64,000 nt of DNA from Vesta saturnalis (lineage: Eukaryota; Arthropoda; Insecta; Coleoptera; Lampyridae): the NCBI GenBank assembly GCA_036346205.1, contig JARFJB010002087.1, positions 3,191,501-3,255,500 on the forward strand, in the 5' to 3' direction. Within the stretch, counting starts at the first letter, position 1; every line of letters starts with the position of its first letter. Under the pieces are notes generated by a model, which searched no databases, was not told the DNA's origin, and saw nothing but the letters and a program-made list of their open reading frames with translations. The position numbers and the translations under genes were made by a program. Below are positions 33,880 through 45,595 of this stretch, piece by piece.

Positions 33880-33898
33880 GTGGTCACTGTTACAATGT

Positions 33899-34345
33899 AC
33901 ACTATTGGGATCTCAGAAACAGATACAGGGTTGGTTAAATAAGGAATTATTTCTTTAATAACTTTTTCATATTAAGTAAAATGAAATCTTGCTTGTTTAC
34001 ATAATTATGCAAGGCATATCCATTGCACTCCTTAAACATTTTCTAGGTAGACTAGATAGTTGGGTTTCATTTTCTTATGGCCGCGTATAGGATTTTATAC
34101 CAAAAGGTGCAGCAAAATTAAAAATTCATCCATGTATCACACTGGTCAAAATTATTCGATTCCCAGAAGAAAAAAAATTAAAAATTAAATCATCATGCGA
34201 AATAACAAATACATTTTTCAAACTAAATTAATAAATAAACAACGAACTAGATTAATGTACTTCATAAAGCTGCTCAAAATGGCCCCTCTATGTTCGATAC
34301 AGAGCGCTGTTCTTCTGTCCATGTTTAACACTGCCTGATGAATGG
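33899..34345. repeat. Left inverted end of the composite DDE structure
   Basis: The sequence from TTGGGATCTCAGAAACAG through GGTTAAATAAGGAA to TCTATGTTCGATACAGAG is found in reverse complement at 38370-38630. About 200 bp (33960-34190) in this arm have no counterpart in the other. The inner part of the arm overlaps the transposase C-terminal codons (minus strand MDRRTALCIEHRG). Confidence 0.75.
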
Positions 34346-35220
34346 TTTCCTGATAGATTGAAAGAGGTTTATTATTTTTCCTGTAAGTGTTCCTCATTTT
34401 AAAAAATGGGTGTGTCGAACACCTTATCTTTCAAAGCACCCCACAAAAAAATCTAAAGGGTTTAAGCAAGGGTATCTTGCTGGCCAACGCACAGGACCAT
34501 AAGTTTCAATCTAAGATTCTGAAACCACTCATTCAAATACTGTCGAACAATTTGCGCATTGTGTGGACCTGCCCATCCTGTTGAAACCACTTTAAATTTC
34601 TCAAGGTCGCTAAGCTACATTTTCCAGCATTTCTTCAACTTGATTCTGAAGAACATAATACCATTGCCCATTCATTCGTTCCGGTAAAGTATAGGGTCCC
34701 AGAAACTTGCGGTTTATTAGGCTGCACCAAACATTAATAGAAAACCGAATTTGCGGCCTTACTTTCTGCACCAAATGTGGGTTTGCAACCGCCTAAAATG
34801 CTTATTTCCTCTGTTAAACATTTCACGGTTTGTAAATAATGTTTCGTCGGTCCATAGGATTTTAGTCGCCAGTTGATTGCGAAACCACTGGCAAAAGTCG
34901 TGATATTTATGTTTTAAGAATTTTTGGGCGCCAGATTTTGACAAATTATATTCTGCAGCAATTTTGCGCTGAGATGTTCCAGAATTCATATGCACTTGTG
35001 CCAAAACATTAATTTAATTTATCTCACCATTATGGACAGAGTGTCTTCTAACATTTTCTAACATTCGAAACTCCTCTAGGCAACGGAAAATGTTTCTGTT
35101 CGGTTGCAGTCTTTCGGGATAGAGTTCTTCATAATTTCGATCTGCCGCCGCGGAATCGCGGTTATTGCGTATGTCAACGTTATACATATCGTATCTTTCA
35201 CGAACAGAAAATCTAGGCAT
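34255..35220 (-). pseudogene. DDE transposase relic, copy A of the composite
   Basis: The minus strand runs from a start at 35220 (MPRFSVRERYDMYNVDIRNN) through the HTH region ELYPERLQPNRNIFRCLEEF. It continues into the open piece 35004-34759, with SGTSQRKIAAEYNLSKSGAQ and the first catalytic block ILWTDETLF. Later frames show NPLDFFVGC near 34456-34430, where SPD appears as YPC, so the third catalytic Asp is lost. The protein ends near 34262 with LNMDRRTALCIEHRG. It is about 88% of family length and interrupted by frameshifts. A near-identical truncated copy B lies at 37434-38130. Confidence 0.8.
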
Positions 35221-35436
35221 TGCTGCTAAGAAAAGTCAAAACTTCTATTTAATTATTGCGGCATACAACAAAATGGCCACAAGTTAATAATTATTGACAA
35301 ACCTCAAGATATTAGGTTTGTTTTTCATGGAAACTTGATCAAATATAAAATTTTTAATAGGTACTCAAACCTCTCCTGAACGCCCTTTGAATGCTGCAAA
35401 CAGTTTGTTTTCTCAAAAATAAGTAGCATTATTAGA
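34512..35436 (-). repeat. Direct-repeat copy A
   Basis: About 900 bp from TCTGAAACCACTCATTCAAA to ATTATTAGA, repeated in the same orientation at 37434-38335 with scattered substitutions and 1-5 bp indels. Confidence 0.88.
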
Positions 35437-37433
35437 TGTTACACGTCCAAACCGCACTAGGCGTCGTGGCTTACTAATGTAAGCGGGTTGCCAACCAGCT
35501 AACAGGAGATGGGCGTGGTCGAAATAATAAGTAAAATGAATGATTAATAAGCTCAAACACCTTACACTTACATTCAAATAGCTCAATTCGGGAAAATATG
35601 TCTCTAGGCGCCACCACAATCGAAACTTTGTTAATATAATTGTCTTAAGCTGGATGTTAATTAACCCTACTTGATTGTGGAAAGTAGGATTGTGCTTACT
35701 CGGTAAACTCATATACGAAGGTTCTAAAACAACACTCGTCCCAAACAATTCAACTCAAACTCAAATAAATTTAGTACTACCCAGGTTATTAAAAACTTTT
35801 GAATACACCTCGTATACCAAAACTTCCAAAACAAAAATTATTCAAATTCATTCAATGAACGGTAATTAATCTTTAAAATTCTTAACATGAACGATATCTT
35901 TTAAATTTACTTTACTTTTGAATCGTATTTGACATTCGTAAACATTTAAGATTTCAAAGCTCAAACTTTTATTATACTTAATGAAATTTAAACTAACAGC
36001 TGATCTGTTAATAGTGCATTGCGCTATTAAAACTGACATAAAAATTTTGTAATCAACCTGGCTAATATAAACTTTCAGGTTGTTCCTTAAATCTGAAAAT
36101 TAAAATCTGCAAAGCTTACTTTAAAATTGTCAAAACAAGATCACCAATTAAGTAAATGTTACAACTGTGTTTCATACCTGATTAAATAAACAACAAATAA
36201 AATATAACGATAAGTATATATTGTCCTGCATAAAATAATCAAAAACACAAATATTTACATAAGTTACATCAGCGTGGTTGAAATTTAAACCACCAAATAT
36301 CACTTTGCCTTCTACTACTAAAACAAACCATACAATACGACTCAAGAACGATTATCTCTTCCATTCAAAACTATTTAAAATTTAAACAACTATAAGCAAA
36401 TAAACTAACAAAAGATAATCGGGCTTAAATGCGTTCATAAAATTCCTTAATCTAATTTCTTACTTAACAAATTTGTCCATAAATCCTTGGCTTTTCTTTC
36501 TTCCGTAAACCAAATATATGTAGTCCATTTGTACTGCATAAAATTGCCTGAAGCACATTACAAAAGGCTCAACAAAACTTATTCCTCTGTGCACTCAGTA
36601 ATTCAATGCAAGGTTATTACTCCCACAAACACGTAATAACGGTACACCTTTGGTTGCCTATTAAAATTTCTTGCAACCTTTACACCAATTTAGTCCCTTA
36701 TGAATAAAACTTTCAATGTCATATAACGTTACTTAAACTTTGGCTTAATATACAACGAACGCTTCGTTTACTTAACAGGTGGTCTCATAAATACTTTTAG
36801 CCGAATCTCGTTACAAGGACACGCGCTGCACTTAATACTTTAACAACTGTTATCTTTATTCAAATCTGCTTACGCACTATTATTTTCTTGAAAATAAACA
36901 AACTAATTTTTATCTTCAACTTCAATTTTAATAATTGTTTTGTTTATGAATGTCTTTTCGATTTATCCCCGGTTCGGGTTACGCAGTTATTTAAACAATT
37001 ACTGCCTCATTAAAATTCACAAACATACTCCAACATCATCACATTCTAAACCACATTACCTCCGCACGCGCATTTCACCAACAGCCAAAAGCTAACTTCC
37101 TACCTCTAACTAACTTCAACTAACTTCCTCAATCTCTGACTTTCCTATTTATAACTTCAGTCATCCATCTTTAAACATGTCTTCCTTCCGCGTTATATTC
37201 TCCAATAGTATTCACTCAAAATGTCATACTTCCAACAGCTGCTTCCTCTATACAAGCACGCGTGTAATTACAATACATCGCCATATTTGTTTTCACTTAC
37301 AAATTTTACAATTACTTCATGAAGAAATCATTTTTCGTCACTACATTCATTCAGTAGCCACTCTGAACATTAAGCAACTTTTAACAGTTATTAACTTGCG
37401 CCAATCTCGTTCCAGGACAAGTTCAATTAAATT
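35437..37433. other. 2-kb spacer between the duplicated transposase copies
   Basis: It begins TGTTACACGTCC right after the ATTATTAGA at which the two copies diverge, and ends ACAAGTTCAATTAAA. No protein motif is recognised. The plus strand is C-poor in G and purine-skewed, with frequent AACT/TTAC words. The TGTTACA start resembles an LTR end, but I could not find a matching CA end with a target duplication. Confidence 0.5.
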
Positions 37434-38335
37434 CTGAAACCACTCATTCAAATACTTCAACAATTTCGCATTGTGTGGACCTGCCCATCCTGTTGAAACC
37501 ACTTTAAATTTCTCAAGGTCTAAGCTACATTTTCCAGCATTTCTTCAAATTGATTCTGAAAACATAAATACCATTGCCCATTCATTCGTTCCGGTAAAGT
37601 ATAGGGTCCCAGAAGCTTGCTGTTTATTAGGCTACACCAAACATTAATAGAAAACCGAATTTGCGGCCTTACTTTCTGCACCAAATGTGGGTTTGCAACC
37701 GCCTAAAATGCTTATTTCCTCTGTTAAACATTTCACGGTTTGTAAATAATATTTCGTCGGTCCATAGGATTTTAATCGCCAGTTGATTGCGAAACCACTG
37801 GCAAAAGTCGTACATTTATGTTTTAAGAATTTTGGGCGCCAGATTTTGACAAATTACATTCTGCAGCAATTTTGCGCTGAGATGTTCCAGAATTCATATG
37901 CACTTGTGCCAAAGCATTAATTTCATTTATCTCACCATTATGGACAGAGTGTCTTCTAACATTTTCTAACATTCGAAACTCCTCTAGGCAAACGGAAAAT
38001 GTTTCTGTTCGGTTGCAGTCTTTCGATAGAGTTCTTCATAATTTCGATCTGCCGCCGCGGAATCGCGGTTATTGCGTATGTCAACGTTATACATATCGTA
38101 TCTTTCACGAACAGAAAATCTAGGCATTGCTGCTAAGAAAAGTCAAACTTCTATTTAATTATTGCGGCATACAACAAATGCACAAGTTAATAATTATTGA
38201 CAAACGTCAAGATATTAGGTTTGTTTTCATGGAAACTTGATCAAATATAAAATTTTTAATAGGTACTCAAACCCTCTCCTGAACGCCCTTTGAACGCTGC
38301 AAATAGTTTGTTTTCTCAAAATAAAGATTATTAGA
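37434..38335 (-). pseudogene. DDE transposase relic, copy B of the composite
   Basis: It carries the same N-terminal part as copy A, including the start codon at about 38128, the HTH block and the WTDETLF region. It lacks the C-terminal 80 or so codons that copy A keeps, because the match starts at 37434. Several single-base deletions absent from copy A (for example near 37801 and 37975) show that the copies have decayed independently. Confidence 0.8.
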
Positions 38336-38369
38336 AATTAAACACATTTTGAAAAAGTTGTTTGCTAAT

Positions 38370-38630
38370 TTCTCGAATTTGTTAAACATGGACAGAAGAA
38401 CAGGTCTCTGTATCGAACATAGAGGTTGTCATTTTGAGCAGTTTTTATACGATGCATTAATCTAGTTTGTTGTTTATTTATTAACTTAATTTGTATAGTT
38501 GTTTGTTTTGTTTGTTAAGACTTTGAAAATGAATTTGTTATTTCACGAGAATTGCTCTTTAATTGTAATAAAGAGCCTAAAATCGAACTTTTTCCTTATT
38601 TAACTAGCGTATCTTTACTGTTTCAGATCC
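38370..38630. repeat. Right inverted end of the composite DDE structure
   Basis: Reverse complement of the left end. It reads through plus-strand codons for MDRRTGLCIEHRG and finishes CTTATTTAACTAGCGTATC and CAGATCCCAAAGG. Confidence 0.75.
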
Positions 38631-38649
38631 CAAAGGTGTAGATTAAGTA

Positions 38650-38940
38650 GACATTTCACACGACGCACGAAAGCAATGCTGCAACAGCACGCATTCACAG
38701 ATACAATATACACAATAACACACGTATAAGAAATAACACACGCAAACATTCAGCAATTAAAAACAACTACAAATCCAATACAACAGCTAAACACACTTAC
38801 CTATTAACACACGTAACAACACGGAACACACAATAACGAAACCGCAACACACACGAAGACACACGCAACACACGCACACAACGCAACACACGCAACACAC
38901 ATGAACACACGCAACACAACGCAACACGCAAAATAAACAG
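38650..38940. repeat. Degenerate ACACGC/AACACA minisatellite
   Basis: The plus strand has almost no T over 290 bp and repeats words such as CGCAACACA and CACACGAA. It carries no gene. Confidence 0.85.
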
Positions 38941-39444
38941 TTTTGATTTATTCGATAAAACCAATTTTTTTACAAAACGCGTTAGGAAGTCCCTTTTGTA
39001 GGGTAGGCTGTGAGGATTGGGATAACAAGTTTATTACGTTTGAATTGCTTCTGTGACCATCTAATGAGTGCTTTCGCAGCTAAATAAAAAATACTTGCAT
39101 GCAGTTCATTATTATGACTTCATAAACTTCTCTCTCAAAGGTGGTGCTTCATTCGCATTTGGACACTAAATACTTTTACAGTCCACTACGTAATTAGGAG
39201 CATACAAATAATTATTAATTTATTTTGTATCTACAAATATTCAGTAACAAAGTTAAGGTTAAATTCTACAATAACAAGGTAATATGAAAGATGACAAATA
39301 TGTAAGCAGTCAGAGAGTTCATGTCTATTTTGAAGATGCTAACTCGGTTAACTTAACCCGCGTCGGAATTAGTGTAGTGTTTTATGGATAATTCTCTTAT
39401 TTTGTTCCCATATTAATTGGTCCAGCTAATAAGCAAATTATAAC
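38941..39444. other. Gene-free stretch
   Basis: Nothing is recognised here. Confidence 0.4.
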
Positions 39445-39449
39445 ATATG

Positions 39450-39800
39450 TTCAAACAAACAAAATACACCCATGTACCACACAAAATTAAAAACACCGAA
39501 CGCGTTTCGATAGCTACGCTATCATCATCTGCGGTAGACTAGGGCGGACTAAATAAAATTTCTAACATATATACCATCAGCGAGTAACGGTTCGTTGCTA
39601 ATCTGGTGAAAGTGAAAGTTATGAATGTTTAATGAGTTCAGAGTAGCCTAAAGGTCCTTGGATCATCATTTTCATTAGAATTTGTTTGTTTTGAAAATCT
39701 CTAAACTTTCATGACAATCAAGTTCGTGCTTAATACTAACATGTTAGATTAATGATACTCTTCTACTACATGATTTTTATCAAACATATGTAGGGCTACG
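39450..39800 (-). mobile_element. Hammerhead-bearing repeat, copy 2
   Basis: The same repeat as 28720-29200 without its 160-bp insertion. Confidence 0.7.
39495..39535 (-). ncRNA. Hammerhead ribozyme-like motif H6
   Basis: Same layout as H5, with ACCG/CGGT stem I, GATAGC/GCTATC stem II and GAAAC. Box 1 is CAGATGA instead of CTGATGA, a change at an invariant core position that should abolish cleavage. Confidence 0.5.
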
Positions 39801-39949
39801 GCAGTCTTGTCCCAACGTTTTGGTTCATAGATTGCTTAATTTTCCTTTCAAAATTATAATAAAGAATTGCGTACTATTAAAGGAATTCCTGCATACAATG
39901 GGTTTTCAGGTGAAGTGGTTATGAATATAGTTAGGTAACAAACACATAG

Positions 39950-41400
39950 GATGAGGGTTAAGAACGTAACTACATTAGATAACGCTAGAGAACGAATAGA
40001 AACACAAACAGAGTCACTTAATAAGACTGTCATTTGCATACACCAGAAGTCGTACATTTACGTCACCAACCATTGCACCATTCGTATCGGCACATGCTTG
40101 TCTAACACATTTATCCATGTATACATTGAACAACCACGGTGACATCACACAGCCTTGTCGCACTCCTTGCTCAATATTGAAGTATTCACTCACACCTCCT
40201 CTCACCCTAACACATGCCCGAGTACCGTTGTATACTGCCCTTATTCCATTTATTAGACCTTTATTTACGCCATATTCATTTAATATTTCCCACAGTTTCT
40301 CCCTATTCACTCAGTCATATGCTTTCCCCAGATCTACAAACGCACAGTACAACTTCCTTTTTACCTTTAAACACTTTTCGATCACCTGCTGGAGAGCCAC
40401 CATCTGATCGACACATCCTCTCCCTGGCATGAAGCCACCTTGCACATCCCAAATCTTAGTTTGTGTAGTTTCTCGTACTCTATCAATCAGTATTCTTCCA
40501 AATACTTTACCAGGCACGCTGAGCAAGCTTATTCCTCTGTAGTTCTTACAATCACTCTTGTTCCCCTTACCCTTATACAGTGGTACAATGATCGCGTTCT
40601 TCCAATCCCTCGGCACTTTTCCACACATAAGGCATACATTGAATAATTCACACAATCTTCGTATAAGCTTTGCACCACCATACTTTAGCATTTCACCAGT
40701 GATTTCATCTACGCCTGCTCCTTGCCGTTTTTCAACCTTCCTACCGTTTTCTACCTCGTTTATTCCAATATCCTTTTCAGTTTCATTCATTATTTCTTCT
40801 ATATTCTCCTTATTTAACCTTCAGTCTTACTTCCTCACTACTGTACAGCTTTCCGAAATATTCTTGCCAGCATTTCCTCACTTCACAATCTTCCCATACT
40901 ATTTCGTTGCTAATATTCATCACTCCTGCAGCGTTCTGTTTTGGGCCACGTTTTGTATTTTGACCCAGTTCCAGAAGAGTTTTTGTTTCCCTCAAAATCA
41001 TTCTGCATTTTCTGTCCTTCCACAACCATCACTTCCTCTTTACTTATTCTCACTGCCTCCTTCGCTTCTTTGTTTCTTAATTTGTACACCTCATACAATC
41101 GCTTCTTCTCAGTCTCATTTTTGCAGCAATCATTGCCATATACGCATCTTTTTCTTACATACTGCCTTTTTACCGACTCATTCCACCAAGCACATTTTTC
41201 TGTCTACAGTCACTCTTCCACATATTCGCACGGCACAATTGACAACAGAGTTTTTCAAGCTTATCCATGCACTTTCAACGTCAGTGTCTTATTTGTCGTT
41301 CCACACTGTTTCATTCACATTCAACTCTTTACTCACAGCATCTGCGTATTTCATTCTCGCACCATTATCCACTAGTTTATCAACCTAATCCTGGACGTTC
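39950..41400 (-). pseudogene. LINE reverse transcriptase, nearly continuous but broken
   Basis: The minus strand reads from an endonuclease-RT linker (about 41400-40810, with LYEVYKLRNKEAKEAVRISK) into the RT domain. The core pieces are GAGVDEITGEMLKYGG, WKNAIIVPLYKGKGNKSDCK, NYRGISLLSVPGKVFGRILI, QGGFMPGRGCVDQ, DLGKAYD and GVRQGCVMSPWLFNVYMDKC. The catalytic box reads VYANDS at 40029-40043 instead of Y/F-A-D-D. A TGA at 40311-40313 interrupts the otherwise continuous frame where CGA (Arg) is expected after KAYD. A 1-base frameshift lies near 40800-40815, and another lies just after the catalytic box. The 3' half of the protein is missing. Its relatives are widespread non-LTR elements of animals. 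Confidence 0.85.
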
Positions 41401-42042
41401 GCACTACGCTACCACGTGATAAAGTAGACACAAAAGTTTTGGGAAGCGGAACCTGTCATAGACGAAGTTACAGACCAGTTTATTATCAATTTGGGCGAAG
41501 ATCTGAAGTCAGTGATAGTGATTGTGATTAACTTTTTATACTTCATCTCCTGATGCGTTTATGTGTATTTTTTATTTAAAACCTGTAATGGATAGGATTA
41601 TTCTTTTATTATTCTTTATTATCTTTGTACCTACGAAATATCCAAATAAATTTAATGTCAAATTTACATTTAAGATGACGTTTCAGTGTTCCTGGAATTT
41701 ACATCGCCTTCAAAAATATATTATAATGTTACATAATACATTTGGAATGCCATTAGTATATGAACATACAGTTGTTAGAATTTAATGACCTCTTAATGAA
41801 CCTAATTATTTTCTGTATGATCGAGATATCTTTTGTACATATAGAAAGTTTACAGTGCCAGTAATAATTCTGTTAAATTATTCAAATTAATTTGATAATT
41901 TACGGCTTAGTACCTCTCAATGCACGACTTACACAAAGAGTTTGCATTTCATTTTTCCGAATACTTTCTCTGTGTAACACTGACTATGGCTCGACGCAGG
42001 TACAAGTTCTCCCACCGGCCATATGAGAATCCGTTTTCTATG
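41401..42042. other. Gene-free stretch
   Basis: No motif was recognised. The open frames at 41561 and 41920 are AT-rich and unremarkable. Confidence 0.4.
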
Positions 42043-42385
42043 CACAGTGTGACACATAAAGTCCGCATTATATGGGAAAATATTTTATTATTTGGTTCAA
42101 ATAAATTTTGATTTTGTTAATCGTTTTTGCTTCAAAATATGATGTCAAATGACGTGCTCAAGCGTACTCACGTAATTTTCGTCACCTGTTAAATTTGCCA
42201 TTTAAAAAAAAAGTTGCCGAAATTGCCATTATTTCTCAAAATTTCGCAAAAATGTCATAAGGAAAGTTGTTCCTCTTCCACTTTTGCACCTATGTACCGA
42301 ATTTCAGTTCTCTAGAAAATAGTTTTTTTTTCGTTTTTTTCTAGAAAGCGCATTTTTCTTGCAAATGAATTTTAGTTAACTTCAA
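42043..42385. repeat. Left long terminal inverted repeat of the 3.6-kb Tc1/IS630-like element
   Basis: It begins CACAGTGTGACACATA and matches 45250-45595 in reverse complement over about 340 bp, with shared words CAAATGACGTGCT, GTTGCCGAAA and GTTGTTCCTCTT. The flank is TG rather than the expected TA at this end. Confidence 0.88.
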
Positions 42386-42787
42386 TAAAATCACTTCATT
42401 ACACTTTATCTGCTGTTCACATGCGTTTTCATTGCGACATATCGTCTTAAACTCATCTTTCAAGAAACACCGTAATTCTCTTTTAAAGTTGGTCAATTTT
42501 GATGCAAATTTTATGTAGTTTCAATAATTTTCTGCAAAACTAGTTTTATCTCATTTTGTCGAGGAGAGGAAAGATCCACTTTTACATTAATAACTAAATT
42601 TGCCACCAAATTATCCGCCACTACTTTTTGATAATAATTTTTTGTATAATAATTACCCCAAAAATACAATACAATTTTTCTTTATTTAGCGATTGACGCT
42701 AACATAAAAAACAACTATTTACAATTTTTATAGGTATATAGGTAACTATTTAATAATTAAATACAATTGTAATTATTACAATCTGGA

Positions 42788-43112
42788 TTAAATAATTAGT
42801 TTAAAAATCACATTTCTGGATGCTTGCCCATCACGTTCAATGCAAACTATTGTTTTCCTCGAAACCTCGTTAATTGAATTTTGAATGCTTTGTGGTCTTA
42901 TGTCTCTAATGCAATTTCTAAGTTCTTCTTCAAAGTTGTCGATATTTGGGAATGATTTGTTTTTGTAAACTTTTTGTTTTACTGGAGACCTGGGTGACCA
43001 GTATTGCTCCATATTACGCTCAATCACTTTACCCCTAAACATTTCTAAGAGACGTTCCTTTACCTCCCTTGAATTATGAATAGGAGCACCATCACACTGA
43101 TACTATTAAGAA
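42788..43112 (-). pseudogene. Mariner-related transposase fragment nested in the larger element
   Basis: The minus strand has QCDGAPIHN (second catalytic Asp) near 43105-43080, then an 84-codon open frame with QYWSPRSP. This goes straight into VKQKVYKNKSFPNI, so the segment with the third Asp (DLTPLDFFLWG) has been deleted. NSINEVSRKTIVCIERDGQ marks the family C terminus. It sits between the left arm and the transposase of the 42.0-45.6 kb element, implying a later insertion. Confidence 0.7.
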
Positions 43113-43997
43113 TTTCTTATTTCTAGTGACATGTTATCTAAAATTTATCCAAATTTAAGAAACGAAGGAACCTTTGTGAGTTTAGATTTTGTCTGAATAA
43201 ATAAGAACCAATGAAAATATACGGCAAATGAATAAATTTAGTAATTATCGATTTTTTTTTAACGATTGATATCGTAACTGAATACACTTTTATTGAACGA
43301 TCATTTGTAGCAATTTCAATTTAGGTATGTATTGGTTTACCTATTTCATATTTACATTAAATTAATTTTTTTAGCTAGTTAACATAACCTAACCTGTTCA
43401 ACATCAGCTGTTTTTATCAAGGATTTGCAAAAATGAAGTTCAACTTTTTATAAACTTTTAATTACACCCAACACAGATGGACAGAAGGTTGTTAATCTTA
43501 GCAACCATCGAATAGGTAAGTTCTTTAAACTCATCGTTGATCGTAAGTAAATATTTATATTTTTAAGAACCAATAACAGGAATCAATCAATGAACGTCAT
43601 TACATTGTGTGTCAAAAAGTGTTATTACAAATACAAGTATTTATTCAGTTCACACTATTAGTTTATTGTGCCGACTAGAAAATGTGAAAAATTATTTGTT
43701 CGATAATTCTTAGATTAAGTAATAGTAGGTGTAAATGTGTACTGTATAAACTTAAATGAAGCTTCTCAATGTGATTATAATATTATAACTTGAAATGGTT
43801 CTAATAGCAGGACAGACCACAAACCTTGAAATAATTACTACGTTTCACAGCAGTGTGCGACCCTCCTTGTTTGATCGAAATACATTTTTGTAGAAGTATT
43901 CCAAATTCTAATACCAATATGTAAAATAAATCACAAATTGATAAAACATTTTAGAATGTAATTTTATTAACATACAAAATTAAATAACTATTTTTAA

Positions 43998-45245
43998 TTA
44001 ATTAGAATCTAATTCACTGTCGCTGTCTTTGTCACTGCTGCTGAAATCAATTTCTTCATCACTTTCACCTTCGACTTCATCAATAAAACATTCTTTTTCT
44101 AAAATATTCTTGTTCAATCTTTTCTGTATGTTTGCATACATCTTCCCATTCTTCACGACCAATTGATTTAAATTTATTCTCTGCTAATTTCCGCACATCT
44201 TCAAATTTAAACATAATATTATTACTCCCTACATAATTTTTAACTTGAGCCCATATTTTTTCAATTGGATTTTGCTCTGAGTGGTAGGGTGGCAACCTTA
44301 CCACAGAATGACATTGTTCAGCCATCAACTTATCGATTAAATAATTTTGATGAACTGGTCGACGAAGTTTAATTTTCTCATAGAGTTCGGTTTTTGTCTC
44401 ATTTTGTTCAAATGCAATCCCACGTTCGTTTAACCACTTCTGCATTTCACCTTTTTTCCAGGCACATGTTGGATTAGGCTCGGTAGATATGTTGTGGTAA
44501 GATGCATTATCAACTACTAACACAGAATTAGGATCGAGATTGGGAATAAGTTTTTCGGTCAACCACTCAATATAATTCTTAGAATTCATGTCATCATGAT
44601 AATCTCCTGACTTTAATCCCGATTTAAACATCAACAATGCATTTGGTACAAATACTGTAACACCACTACAATGTAACGTTATTAGGCGTTATCCTTTTGA
44701 AACCGGTGCTTTCACTCCCTTGTAACTGCTGTCATACCATCCATGTGAACTCGTATGTGAACTGTGCAAGTATGATTCGTCAGTATAAATGATGTTTCTG
44801 CCCTCTTCTCTGTGCCTTTTCTTTTTTTTTTAAATGTGGTTCTTTTCGCCCTTATTGCGGAAATTTCCACTAAGACCTCCCTGTTGTTTTTAGTCTTCTG
44901 CCATTTGAAACCCATCTTTTTTATAATCGAACGAAAGCTGCTAATGTTTCCTCTTAAATGTATCCCTTCTTCTTGGACAGCTGCCAACACATTTTGCATT
45001 GTTGGTTTTTGCTTTTGGATATACACAAAATTGTAACTTATTCTTCTAACAACTTCTTCATCAAACTTGTCGATGGTTGATCTAGGTGCTGGTTTGTTTA
45101 TTGCTTTATGAGGTGAACCAAATGTACTTCCTTCAGGTTTCTATCCGCCTTCCTGTATAATGCGTTTAATTGTTCTTCTGGATATGCCTGTTGCTTCTGC
45201 TAGGGATAATAAATCTTTTGATTCTTTTACTCGCAGCAGATGAAG
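43998..45245 (-). pseudogene. IS630/Tc1-like DDE transposase with a long D-E spacing
   Basis: Read right to left it has an N-terminal HTH (EATGISRRTIKRIIQEGG near 45205-45150) with a TAG stop after it. The open piece 45026-44712 covers the linker. After a shift in an A-run at about 44820-44830, the first Asp block NIIYTDESYLHSS follows. A TAA lies at 44689-44691. The open piece 44637-44080 has VLVVDNASYHN with the second Asp at its residue 43, and LPPYHSEQNPIEKIW with the Glu at residue 126. Another frameshift near 44100 leads into an acidic tail ending DKDSDSELDSN and the true stop at 43998. Eighty-two residues between Asp and Glu is much longer than in Tc1. It lies between 340-bp inverted arms. 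Confidence 0.82.
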
Positions 45246-45249
45246 CGTA

Positions 45250-45595
45250 ATTAAGTGATCTTAATTAACTAAAATCCATTTGAAAGAAAAATGCGCTTAG
45301 AAAAAAAGAGCAACATAAAAATATTTTCTAGAGATCTGAAATTGGTACATAAGTGTAAAAGTGAAAGAGGAACAACTTTTTTTATACGATTTTTTCGAAA
45401 TTTTGAGGAATAATGTCATTTTCGGCAACTTTTTTAAATAATGTCAAATTTGACAGGTGACGGAAACCACGTGACTACTTTTTAGCACGTCATTTGACAT
45501 TATTTTTGAAACAAAAATGATTAACAAAATCAAAATTTGGTTGAATCGAATAATACAAAATTTCCCGTATGATACGGACTATGTGTCACACTGTG
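45250..45595. repeat. Right long terminal inverted repeat of the 3.6-kb element
   Basis: Reverse complement of 42043-42385. It ends CACACTGTG followed by TA, the expected target dinucleotide. Confidence 0.88.

Noticed and set aside
38650..38940. Possible telomere-like or CRISPR-like repeat
   Set aside because: The ACACGC words are irregular, without fixed unit length or spacers.
40558..41388. Plus-strand frame of 276 codons
   Set aside because: It is antisense to the LINE reverse transcriptase, whose minus-strand motifs explain the openness.
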